Below the pieces are notes generated by a model. That model was not told the origin of the DNA. It worked only from the letters and a program-made list of their open reading frames with translations, and did not search any database. Shown here in pieces: positions 57,601-64,000 of a stretch of 64,000 bases of DNA; position 1 is the first letter of the stretch; each line of letters starts with the position of its first letter. Source of the DNA: Rathayibacter rathayi (GTDB lineage Bacteria > Actinomycetota > Actinomycetes > Actinomycetales > Microbacteriaceae); NCBI RefSeq assembly GCF_004011095.1, contig NZ_CP028129.1:496001-560000 (forward strand), in the 5' to 3' direction. The translations under genes and the position numbers were made by a program.

Positions 57601-58730
57601 AGGTATCGCTCTCAAACGTGTCGCACGATGGAGACGGCGTGGACGACGTGGCATGGGACGCGATTGCGATTCAGCCGCTTGCCGCAAAGCCGAGAGATAT
57701 AGTCGTCTCGATGGGCGACTCCTTCTCTTCCGGCGAAGGAGCTTCAGATTTGAATGGCGCGCAATACTACAGGGCTACGGACAACAACGGGACCCCGTCG
57801 AATCCCGGGGTCGGCAAAATCAACGAAGAAACAAAGAACAACCGGTACCGTAACGCTTGTCACCGTTCGACGGAATCGTGGTCTCGCAAAGCTATTCTGG
57901 ATACGAACACCAGCGCGACGATCGCAACCCGGGCGGACACGTACGCGGCCGACATGGACTACCATTTTATTGCGTGTTCGGGCGCGGAGAGCGAACATCT
58001 ACTTCCGTACTATTCGGTGAGCGGGACTAAGCCGATCAACGGTTTTTCTCAGAACGGAGTACTTGGTCGCTTCAGAGAACTCGCGCAACTCGACCAAGGC
58101 TACGTCGATGAGAACACGACACTCGTAACCTTGTCGATCGGAGGCAACGATGCGCGTTTTGCGAAGATTCTCCAGACCTGCGTGACCAACTTTCTTCCTC
58201 ACGCGTGTCAGTCTCTCAAGATAGACAACGACGCGAAGACGCTTCCCGCGGCCACAGCCGATCTGATCAATACGAACGTAAAAAACTCGGTTATCACCGT
58301 GCTTCGTCAGATTCGCTTGAAGGCCCCCGGCGCGAAAATCTTGCTGATGGGGTACCCGATGCTATTTGAGAAAGATACTCAGTGCGTGGGTATCAATGAG
58401 ACTGAGAAGGGATGGCTTAACGATACGTCGACGCTGTTGAACGCGAGGCTGAAGGAAGCGGCGGTGGTAGTGTCAACCGCGGCGGCTCCAGTGGTGTTTG
58501 GCGATCCAATGGCTGCGTTTCAAGGAAGAAATCTTTGCGTGGGAGCAACAAGCGCAATCAACGGCCTCGTGTTCGATCAAACACCGGGAGACGATCCAAT
58601 GTGGGTCATACCGAAACCCGGAACAGATGTTCCGCTGGGTGTCTCACAACAGGCGGTCCACCCGAACAAAGCGGGCACAACGCTATATGCTCAGGTGATG
58701 ATGACGGCGCTGAGGGGCGTCTACAAGTGA
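54615..58730 (+). CDS. Large secreted multidomain protein with lysozyme-like and SGNH-hydrolase domains
   Basis: A 1,371-residue exported protein. Signal peptide at residues 1-37 (LAVIALWLLLAASLPSVSYA). Residues about 60-340: strand-rich repeats resembling a beta-propeller. Residues about 480-690: a lysozyme/lytic-transglycosylase-like helical domain with Glu528 in GVLTQESNLWQAS and CGYGVSQITDRMRLSG. Residues about 930-1020: a golvesin-type carbohydrate-binding-like domain (WGRVLVHMPDHGAWTQQAEY). Residues about 1025-1371: SGNH/GDSL hydrolase with Ser1036 in GDSFSSGEG, the GGND oxyanion motif and His1349 in AVHPNKAG, where Gln replaces the usual Asp at -3. Several cysteines suggest disulfides. 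It starts at ATG 54615 or 54621. The stop overlaps the lipoprotein gene. GC content is lower than the core. Cell-wall or polysaccharide deacylation is likely. Confidence 0.78.
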   Translation: MPMRTRILSSRRPSTALAVIALWLLLAASLPSVSYAQQTSFEAPANVPGAEIDPSAAANASLSVPEEQRSSLLGNDWAASKDLIAVAAGSDLGFSVLAAKASDGYSWQSVAMLTVPGVETSQWIGNTCTTGDGSKLVAVYAPREVTNSEYGYSEGAYAAVVDLRTGKVTDLGSGYSIAYFNPGCGVGDSIVLTSYTSPGQTTLTVVDANSDEQSTVKVDGVVTSATKDQGGIVAASTNSLLRVAPDGTISQIASTEGISYDLVPTKKGVAFLETDGITARAKEIEPALEAPAADPVAIASAPLTELGLTRDGAGEVYVLGDADADTPEGISVVDVPAAARISATGELAITEVKPALVASENAPVEPGLPHTAVEILGTSLVTDKDVTFLLDPETTAAGLSADSDVAPSAADDAVTSGMGAGGAGGRLGMARSAPLRLADPSPTNPVESERACSVPRNDPGNQAYQPKPRQVEWAVDMAVKGLLTNDRPANWQGQNLGVYAPQKIFPKPTLDGGGEIPAQIVLGVLTQESNLWQASRYTTPGETGNPLIGNFYGNSRTADGPAFWSTNFLAAADCGYGVSQITDRMRLSGMPRPGDTDDAFDYQTQRRIALDYQVNIALAVKMLTEKWNQTRARNMSINNGDPSKIENWFFATWAYNSGLHAPGEAGTNGAWGVGWLNNPANPLYDPARQAFLDTSAADAAKPQNWPYPEKVMGFAAYSIELSDSATTTVMGYRTASWNANDDAEGTINRRKVKPPIFTFCSVAANSCDPTKKVQPADGSEKAGPCLHKDASGSYDLRCWYHQSAKWKSDCATTCGVGFIRFDPGYAAEPDSRAFPVACRDGVGKMSGLPADALLIDDVPSNATPSRSDCAAKASNGSFAFSFFRSSLGQYPGKIDLHQLGTGANGHFYFAHTRPASNAMTNPSGTATINGTWTLDHSLSQWGRVLVHMPDHGAWTQQAEYTIDLGNGTKKTRVALQRNYANTWISLGVFSFAGTPKVSLSNVSHDGDGVDDVAWDAIAIQPLAAKPRDIVVSMGDSFSSGEGASDLNGAQYYRATDNNGTPSNPGVGKINEETKNNRYRNACHRSTESWSRKAILDTNTSATIATRADTYAADMDYHFIACSGAESEHLLPYYSVSGTKPINGFSQNGVLGRFRELAQLDQGYVDENTTLVTLSIGGNDARFAKILQTCVTNFLPHACQSLKIDNDAKTLPAATADLINTNVKNSVITVLRQIRLKAPGAKILLMGYPMLFEKDTQCVGINETEKGWLNDTSTLLNARLKEAAVVVSTAAAPVVFGDPMAAFQGRNLCVGATSAINGLVFDQTPGDDPMWVIPKPGTDVPLGVSQQAVHPNKAGTTLYAQVMMTALRGVYK

Positions 58731-59293
58731 TACCTAAGATGCGGCGGGTAATCGGGGCCAGATCGAAGGGCAGATGTATTCTTGCTGAATTGGCCGTTGC
58801 AGTAGTCGTTCTACTCTCCCTCAGCGCGTGCGCGCCGGCTAAGGTCGAGGACTTCGTATACCGCGGAGCGGCGCAGAGGGCTCACGATCTCGGTGACTAC
58901 ATCGGCGGAATATTCGTCGCGCAGAGCGAAGTGTCGGGTATCGAGGACCGAGTTCGAGGCGACTCATCCAAAGGGGAAACGAACGCAAGGTTTTGGACTG
59001 AGGAGGAACCGAACATCTCCTTTGGGGGTAACTGGATAACGAGCGTCGATCAGGGAATCACAACCACCGATGTGTCGGCTGACGCACTGATAACGATGCC
59101 AGGTCAGCAGTCAGGCGGGCTCTTTTCATCGCAGCCCGTAAGCGTTCTCCTTTGCGTTCGGTACCAGGGCAAGTTTGGCTCGCGGGAGGTTCGCGTGGTC
59201 GACGGGCAATGCCCAGAGGGAGTTCAGGAACAGCTGAGAGGATGGACGTTGTTATCCGTGGATAAATTGGATGCGAATGAACTCAGTGATTGA
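58727..59293 (+). CDS. Predicted lipoprotein partner of the large secreted protein
   Basis: A 188-residue protein from GTG 58727 (or 184 from ATG 58739). The lipobox LSAC lies 28-31 residues after the ATG. The mature part (about 155 residues) is strand-rich with two further cysteines (LLCVRYQGKF, DGQCPEG). The start overlaps the previous stop (GTGA), so it is co-translated with the multidomain hydrolase and may anchor or inhibit it at the membrane. I recognise no family. Confidence 0.7.
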   Translation: MIPKMRRVIGARSKGRCILAELAVAVVVLLSLSACAPAKVEDFVYRGAAQRAHDLGDYIGGIFVAQSEVSGIEDRVRGDSSKGETNARFWTEEEPNISFGGNWITSVDQGITTTDVSADALITMPGQQSGGLFSSQPVSVLLCVRYQGKFGSREVRVVDGQCPEGVQEQLRGWTLLSVDKLDANELSD

Positions 59294-59689
59294 GTGGACG
59301 GGGTAATCTGTACGCCTAGCGTTGCTCAAAGTGATCTCGATATCACGGCTATCAAGCGCGTTCGCGATCCCTGTGTATCGGCTCGGCGCTGACAGCTGCA
59401 CTGAGTCGGCTTCACGAGCGGCTCATTTTGCGGCGGGTGGCCACGCCGCCCGCCGCACCAGTGCGTGGCCGAATCATTATCGGACTACTCCGCCGCAGTA
59501 CAGTTTGCGGTCAAGGTAACCCTCAATTGTGTAGTCTTGGTACAGACGCGACATCGCCCTGTTCTTTCTCGACTGCGAGGTGACCTGTGGTCAAGCAGGC
59601 AAGGTGAAGGAGCGAGTAATCGGTGACTGTGGCTACCGTTTGAAGTCACCCGAACAGCAGGATTGTCCTAGCGCCAAGCGTTAGATAAA
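59294..59689. other. Gene-free interval left of the IS5 element
   Basis: About 400 bases with only short, unrelated frames on both strands. No hairpin terminator stands out. Confidence 0.4.
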
Positions 59690-60598
59690 GAGGCTTATGC
59701 AAAATTGGTTTTTTGCCGAGTGAAAAAGATGAGTCCGCGGACGGCGTTGAAGGCATCTCGGAAGGTACGCAGTGGCCGCCGGTAGTCGGTGTGGAATATC
59801 CGCCAGGTCTTGATGCTAGCAATTGTTCTCTCGATCACGTAGCGGTGGGTGTTCACGAAGCGATTGTGGTGTTTGGCGTAATTTGGCAGATGTTCTTCGC
59901 TTGGCCTCTTCTTTATTGGTATGACCATTCCGGTGCCTTGGTAGCCTTTGTCGGCCAGCGTGTTCGAGAGGTTAACGGTGTCGGCCAACCCGGTTTCTCG
60001 AAACGCGTGGGCATCGTGATGCTTGCCCGCGATCGGATCCGAAATGTGGATCAACCGACCGGAGAGATCGGCGAGGACCTGGCAGTTGTGCCCCGTGGTC
60101 ATGTGTTTCCCGGAGTACAGCTCTGGCGCGTCCGACCAGGACCAGCACGGCAGGAGCGTGCCGTCGATGACGGCCGTTGTCCCGCGGAGCGCGGCCTCGA
60201 CGTCCGGTTGCTCGTCGTCTATCACGACATTGAGCATCGCCTCAACCGACGCGATCGTTCGCGACACGGTCGACTGACTGACACCGACCACATCAACGAT
60301 CAACTGCTCGGTCACATTCTGGCGATAATAGAGAAGAGTGACCCGCAATGCTCCCTCGAGGGAAAGTCTGCGCGGACGTCCTCGCCGCCGACGCCACATG
60401 AACTCGTTCTCGATCCGTTCGGCGAGGATCGCGTAGTGCTCGGCCGTCATTCCCGTAGTAGACTGTGTGCGCACCGGCTGGTTCCTTTGCGAAGAGTTTC
60501 TGTTAGAGGCTGCTCTTCAATCAAAGCGGATTAGCCGGTGTTATTCGTGACCGACACGCGCAAATCCATCTCGATCAATCGTATTTTGCATAAGCCTC
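59690..60598. mobile_element. Intact IS5-family insertion sequence, 909 bases
   Basis: Perfect 16-base terminal inverted repeats, GAGGCTTATGCAAAAT (59690-59705) and its complement (60583-60598), enclose one transposase gene. The flanking triplets AAA (59687-59689 and 60599-60601) could be the target duplication, though a run of A makes this weak. Size and ends fit the IS5 family. Confidence 0.88.
59695..60474 (-). CDS. IS5-family transposase (DDE_Tnp_4 type)
   Basis: A 259-residue transposase: HTH region VTEQLIVDVVGVSQSTVSRT, then TTAVIDGTLLPCWSW (first Asp), LSNTLADKGYQGTGMVIPI (second Asp) and RYVIERTIASIKTWRIF (Glu). Single frame, no disruption. The gene ends inside the left terminal repeat, as in compact IS elements, and the DDE triad is complete, so it may be active. 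Confidence 0.92.
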   Translation of the reverse strand: MRTQSTTGMTAEHYAILAERIENEFMWRRRRGRPRRLSLEGALRVTLLYYRQNVTEQLIVDVVGVSQSTVSRTIASVEAMLNVVIDDEQPDVEAALRGTTAVIDGTLLPCWSWSDAPELYSGKHMTTGHNCQVLADLSGRLIHISDPIAGKHHDAHAFRETGLADTVNLSNTLADKGYQGTGMVIPIKKRPSEEHLPNYAKHHNRFVNTHRYVIERTIASIKTWRIFHTDYRRPLRTFRDAFNAVRGLIFFTRQKTNFA

Positions 60599-60743
60599 AA
60601 AGTATACGCCAATAGAGGCCGAAGTCGCCGCGAGGGCATCAACAGGCATTCTCCGCCGCCGCTGAGGGGCGGGCGCCAATCGTGGGCGTGGTGGGACGGT
60701 CGCCGCATCGGCTGTGCTGGAACAAGCTGCCTGAACAGTCCTC

Positions 60744-60825
60744 CTGGACCTGGACCTGGACCTGGACCTGGACCTGGACCTGGACCTGGACCTGGACCTG
60801 GACCTGGACCTGGACCTGGACCTGG
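60744..60825. repeat. Hexanucleotide microsatellite (CTGGAC), about 13.7 copies
   Basis: Perfect tandem copies of CTGGAC without interruption. Plus-strand reading gives Trp-Thr repeats; the complement gives Gly-Pro repeats within a short frame (start 60852) that would be cut by the IS5 element. The unit length is a multiple of three, so copy changes keep frame. Confidence 0.97.
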
Positions 60826-61192
60826 TTCTCGGTAACGGCTCACCAGCATCACCGCCCGATGGTCACAACCGCTGTCTGCGACGAGCCAGTTTGGCGCGCT
60901 TTGCTAAACCTCTTTGGGGGACTTTTAGATTAATGGCGCAGGAGTCACGGCGCTTGGCTCTTGTATGCCGTGCCATTGGCTTGACTGTGCTGTCCTCCCT
61001 CGACCAGGCTGACGTCAGTGCGATCTGCAGCGCATAGCGCATAGGCGGTAGAACTTCGAGGGATATACACTCAAGATTGAACACCAATTGGTTGGTAGGG
61101 TCCCGACGGCCGGAATGCGTGGCATCGGAAGTGAGGTGCCTCGATATTCGGAAAAGTGAATTTCCCGCTGATATGGATAAATTGGAGAGAAT
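60826..61192. other. Interval between the microsatellite and the small secreted protein genes
   Basis: No gene supported. Open frames on the complement here run into the antisense of the next gene and lack ribosome sites. The last 30 bases are AT-rich (AAATTGGAGAGAAT) and supply the ribosome site of the following gene; a promoter probably lies here. Confidence 0.4.
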
Positions 61193-61651
61193 ATGGACCA
61201 TTTGGGAAAAGAAAACCTTCCGCGTAAAAAGAGCGGAATAACGAGGGTGGTTATCGCTAGTTGGCTTATAATCGCGGCAATAATGTCGGCGCCGGCTGCG
61301 GTCGCTTCGGCCACCGAGACCATTGGAGGCAGATCTGACTGGAATGGAAAGACCTATTTTGGTAAGGTCAGATACCATGATGGCGGCGGAATGGCATTCA
61401 CCTTGTCCACGAACGACCACTCGTTCTGTGGAGGGGCTTTTCAATTCGGTGTTCGTAATCCTGGAAGTGGGGATGGTACTCTTCTCGACCAGGCCGAGTG
61501 GCACGACGTCGGCGGTGGTAGGTCTTTGAAGTGGAATACGGGAAGTTACTCGATCCCGTCAGGGCGTTATTCAGTCGTCACAAATGTATTCGGGGCTTGC
61601 GGTGGTTCGACGTCGAAAGACGTCAACTGGACCGGTCCGCTCACTTACTAG
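61193..61651 (+). CDS. Small secreted protein, unknown family (152 residues)
   Basis: GGAGAG lies a few bases before ATG 61193. A basic N-terminus (KENLPRKKSG) precedes a hydrophobic signal (VVIASWLIIAAIMSAPAAVA) with likely cleavage near residue 40. The mature part of about 112 residues is Gly/Ser-rich and strand-like, with two cysteines (SFCGGAFQFGV, FGACGGST) that could form a disulfide. No known family is recognised. The gene pairs with the following secreted protein gene. Confidence 0.7.
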   Translation: MDHLGKENLPRKKSGITRVVIASWLIIAAIMSAPAAVASATETIGGRSDWNGKTYFGKVRYHDGGGMAFTLSTNDHSFCGGAFQFGVRNPGSGDGTLLDQAEWHDVGGGRSLKWNTGSYSIPSGRYSVVTNVFGACGGSTSKDVNWTGPLTY

Positions 61652-61659
61652 GAGGAGTT

Positions 61660-62199
61660 ATGAATAAGCGCTCAATTGTTGCAGGGGTGGCAGGTTTTCC
61701 TCTAGCGATCATATTTGGAATCTCGGTTTCGACTGCCCATGTAGATGTAAATACTGATGTGCAGACTGACACTAATTCAGTCGTGTCGGACACTGTTGCG
61801 CTCGATCTTCTCAAGGATCAGACCAGCTTATTTGAGGCTCCGCTCCCGCAGGGGGTCAAATGGAACAATTCTCTTGGAATCGAGGAGCCGACCGACGGAG
61901 TCAGTGTTCGAGTCGAACCTTCCTTCGTGCAGTCAACTATGGCGACTTATTGGCTCTGCGCGTGGGAGGACTCGCTCGTGTCGACGTCAAAGGTGGGAGA
62001 CGTTGCGGGCGCCGATAAGGCACTCAGTATGGTTAATACCTTCACTAGCTTGGATGTTTATCAAGAAAATTTCATTGACCCCAATGCTGGTTGGCGACGG
62101 ACCGTTGCGGATCCCGCGTTACACGGCGATCTGGCGGGCGTTAAAGCGGAACTAGCATCAAGCTGCACTCTCTATTTCGAAGAACAACCGGCGCCTTAG
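61660..62199 (+). CDS. Small exported protein, unknown family (179 residues)
   Basis: A perfect AGGAGG (61650-61655 region) precedes ATG 61660, eight bases after the previous stop, so the two genes form an operon. The signal segment VAGVAGFPLAIIFGISVSTA has no lipobox cysteine. The mature domain includes MATYWLCAWEDSLVS and a C-terminal ASSCTLYFEEQ, giving two cysteines. No family recognised. It ends 32 bases before the permease stop on the other strand. Confidence 0.7.
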   Translation: MNKRSIVAGVAGFPLAIIFGISVSTAHVDVNTDVQTDTNSVVSDTVALDLLKDQTSLFEAPLPQGVKWNNSLGIEEPTDGVSVRVEPSFVQSTMATYWLCAWEDSLVSTSKVGDVAGADKALSMVNTFTSLDVYQENFIDPNAGWRRTVADPALHGDLAGVKAELASSCTLYFEEQPAP

Positions 62200-62230
62200 C
62201 AGCCGTCCGGTCTTGGTCCCGTCCGCCGGT

Positions 62231-63004
62231 TTAGCTGCTGCGCGGGGTCGCGCGGCGGAGGATAGCCCAGCCCGCGAGGGCGGCGAGAGCGGTCGGGATC
62301 AGCGAGAGTGCGTAGCCGCCGATGAAGCCGAGGCCGGCGAAGAACTCACCGAACGTCTCCCAGCCGTCGGTGAAGGTCAGGAGTGCGACCACACCCAGCA
62401 CGAGGATCCCGAGCGCGGTGAAGAAGACGAGCATGCCCCGCTGACGCCAGCGGACATAGACCGAGGCGGTCGCGGAACCGACGAAGAAGAAGAACAGGAA
62501 TGTGCAGAGGACTGCAAAGACGCGCTCGAGGAGCGGTCCATCGCCGAAGTAGATCGCGCGGAAGAAGTTGCCGCCGAAGCCCCAGCCGTCGGTCGCGTCC
62601 TCGAGGCCGCCCATAACCGCGAAAAGCACGGTCCAGGAGATCGAAAGTCCGACGAAGGTGACGGCGGTGCCGAGGGAAAAGTCGCGGCGTGTGGATCCGT
62701 AGCCCAGCGCGAGACCGAAACTGATGTTCACGGCCTGAACGGCGACGACCATCATGTACACGAAAATAAAAAATGTCGCTCCTGAATACTGCATCCCGTT
62801 GGTCGCCTCGGTGACCCCCACGGCTGTGTCGAGGTTCCGCAGGATCAGCCACCGGACGGCGAGGTTGCCGAGGAAGATCACTATCAGAATCGCAAGCGGT
62901 GTGTAGAGGATCGTGGCCGGGTTCGCAAAGTGGAGGCGGACGATACTGCCGAGGCGTCCGGCGACGGTGCTGTGGCGCGAGGGGGCGGCGGTGAGGGCGG
63001 TCAT
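62231..63004 (-). CDS. ABC transporter permease (ABC-2-like)
   Basis: A 257-residue integral membrane protein with six hydrophobic segments (for example TPLAILIVIFLGNLAVRWLI, MVFFTALGILVLGV on the equivalent stretch, and [16 protein letters not shown]). The start ATG 63004 overlaps the ATPase stop. It works with the ATPase at 63001-63876, probably as an exporter under a GntR/YtrA-type regulator. Its 3' end is duplicated at 53194-53319. Confidence 0.82.
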   Translation of the reverse strand: MTALTAAPSRHSTVAGRLGSIVRLHFANPATILYTPLAILIVIFLGNLAVRWLILRNLDTAVGVTEATNGMQYSGATFFIFVYMMVVAVQAVNISFGLALGYGSTRRDFSLGTAVTFVGLSISWTVLFAVMGGLEDATDGWGFGGNFFRAIYFGDGPLLERVFAVLCTFLFFFFVGSATASVYVRWRQRGMLVFFTALGILVLGVVALLTFTDGWETFGEFFAGLGFIGGYALSLIPTALAALAGWAILRRATPRSS

Positions 63005-63876
63005 TCCGAGTCCTTTCCGGTGGTGAGTTGGACGACAAGCTGCTGCAGCGGCACGGGTTCGAGGTCGAGTCCGTGTCGGCGGGCCTGGTCGCGTCCGACG
63101 GCGTCGAGGCGGGGGAGCGTGGCGGAGGCGTGGCTGCCGAGGGCGGAGCGGCCGATGACCTCGCGGTTCGCGATGAACGACTCGACGGCCTGCCGAGGTC
63201 CGGTGACCGTCGCAGCGGCGCCCCGCAGCTCCTCCGCGTCACTGTCGACGACGAGGCGGCCCTGATCGACGACGAGGACGTGCTCGAGCAGGTTGCTGAC
63301 CTCGTCGATCAGGTGGGTGGAAAGGACGACCGTGCGGGGGTGCTCGGCGAAATCCTGCAGGAGGCGGTTGTAGAAGATCTGCCGGGCGACGGCGTCCAGG
63401 CCCAGGTACGGCTCGTCGAAGAACGTGAGCGGAGCGCGCGAGGCGAGCCCGACGATGACTCCGATCGCTGAGAGCTGCCCGCGGGAGAGTTTCTTGATCT
63501 TGCGGTCGATGGGCAGGCAGAAGACCTCGACCAGCTCCCGGGCGAAGGCCTCGTCCCAGCCGTCGAAGAACCACGGGGCGCTGCGCAGGACGTGCTTCAC
63601 CGTGAAGTCGTCGGGATACTTCTGGCTCTCCTTGATGAAGCAGGTGCGGGAGAGGACGGATGCGTTCTCGAGCGGCTTCTGTCCGAAGATTCGGATCTCG
63701 CCTCCGCTCGGAAACTCCTGCCCGGTGAGCAGCGACATCAGCGTCGTCTTGCCGGCGCCGTTGCGGCCGAGGAGGCCGTGGATCCGGTTCTCCTCCAGCT
63801 CGAAGTCGATGCCATCGATGGCCCGCATCCGGCCGTAGTGCTTGCGGAGGTCGTGGACCTCGATGACCGCGCTCAT
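63001..63876 (-). CDS. ABC transporter ATP-binding protein
   Basis: A 291-residue ATPase with Walker A GRNGAGKTTLMSLL, signature KLSRGQLSAIGVIVGLA, Walker B APLTFFDEPYLGLD and H-loop VVLSTHLIDEV. The variant signature LSRGQ (instead of LSGGQ) is typical of YtrB-like exporters. AGGAGG precedes ATG 63876, which overlaps the regulator stop. Confidence 0.93.
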   Translation of the reverse strand: MSAVIEVHDLRKHYGRMRAIDGIDFELEENRIHGLLGRNGAGKTTLMSLLTGQEFPSGGEIRIFGQKPLENASVLSRTCFIKESQKYPDDFTVKHVLRSAPWFFDGWDEAFARELVEVFCLPIDRKIKKLSRGQLSAIGVIVGLASRAPLTFFDEPYLGLDAVARQIFYNRLLQDFAEHPRTVVLSTHLIDEVSNLLEHVLVVDQGRLVVDSDAEELRGAAATVTGPRQAVESFIANREVIGRSALGSHASATLPRLDAVGRDQARRHGLDLEPVPLQQLVVQLTTGKDSE

Positions 63877-64000
63877 CGCGATCCTCCTTCTCTGATCATG
63901 TCGGCGAGCTGATCGGTGCCGAGGCCGAGCTTGGCGGCCTCGGCGAGCAGCGGAGCGACGAACTGGTCGCGGAACTGGGTGCGGCGTTTCTCCACCAGTC
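63873..64000 (-). CDS. GntR/YtrA-type regulator, C-terminal end only
   Basis: The last 41 codons read VEKRRTQFRDQFVAPLLAEA then LGLGTDQLADMIREGG before TGA at 63873-63875. This is the C-terminal helix pattern of YtrA-subfamily GntR regulators, which typically head operons encoding ABC exporters like this one. The DNA-binding part lies beyond the window edge. Confidence 0.75.
   Translation of the reverse strand, partial: LVEKRRTQFRDQFVAPLLAEAAKLGLGTDQLADMIREGGSR

Noticed and set aside
60541..60852. Minus-strand ORF with Gly-Pro repeats
   Set aside because: It consists mainly of the microsatellite and ends inside the IS5 element; no signal, ribosome site or homology. Mentioned under the repeat only.

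Overview
The window comes from a high-GC actinobacterium, most probably the family Microbacteriaceae (Micrococcales). The evidence is gene content and order: mycothiol synthase next to a GlnR-type orphan regulator, divergent phoU / senX3-regX3 beside gpmA, carD-ispDF-cysS-rlmB, DUF3263 plus LytR_C, DUF3027, serC-DUF2530 and a DtxR-family regulator. The genus is not fixed from sequence alone; Rathayibacter or Clavibacter relatives fit.

Layout. (1) 1-11.3 kb is core: polyphosphate kinase (cut by the window edge), mshD, glnR, small membrane proteins, a nitrobindin-like protein, a YgfZ-type folate-binding protein, a FUSC-type membrane protein, a methyltransferase, gpmA, phoU and senX3-regX3. (2) 11.3-28.3 kb is an accessory island between regX3 and the carD block. 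Remnants of the same IS3-family transposase lie at both ends in opposite orientation, and a truncated IS5-type transposase lies on the left. Inside is a compact, mostly translationally coupled gene set: fatty acyl-AMP ligase, two acyl-CoA-dehydrogenase-fold proteins, acyl carrier protein, phosphopantetheinyl transferase, TetR regulator, a second adenylate-forming enzyme, a putative NAT-fold protein, a nucleoside-deoxyribosyltransferase-like protein, and one ORF joining a CreE/FzmM-like flavin monooxygenase to a CreD-like lyase. A divergent TetR / NAD(P)-binding pair follows. I read this as an undescribed biosynthetic cluster joining acyl-ACP chemistry to the aspartate-nitrosuccinate (nitrous-acid) route used for N-N and diazo natural products. 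(3) 28.3-53.2 kb is core again: lipoprotein, carD, ispDF, cysS, rlmB, DUF4032, sugar-ABC ATPase, DsbA-like protein, tRNA-Thr, nitroreductase, msrB, two cold-shock genes, groEL with two CIRCE operators, a PhoP/PhoR-like pair, DUF3027, a decayed AlaX-like gene, DUF2530, serC, a DtxR-family regulator, an NlpC/P60 protein, an HNH nuclease and phosphoketolase. (4) 53.2-62.2 kb is a second insertion, visibly lower in GC, between phosphoketolase and an ABC permease. On its left it carries a decayed partial copy of the permease 3' end. It contains scrambled IS30 pieces, a 1,371-residue multidomain secreted protein with a lipoprotein partner, an intact IS5-family element, a hexanucleotide microsatellite and two small secreted proteins. 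(5) 62.2-64 kb: ABC permease, ATPase and the end of a GntR/YtrA-type regulator.

How the cluster may work (inference): the acyl-AMP ligase loads the carrier protein activated by the phosphopantetheinyl transferase; the two dehydrogenase-fold proteins, both without the usual catalytic glutamate, modify the acyl chain or oxidise nitrogen; the flavin enzyme-lyase fusion makes nitrite from aspartate; the second adenylating enzyme may activate nitrite or a carboxylate; and the NAT-like protein may release or transfer the acyl group.
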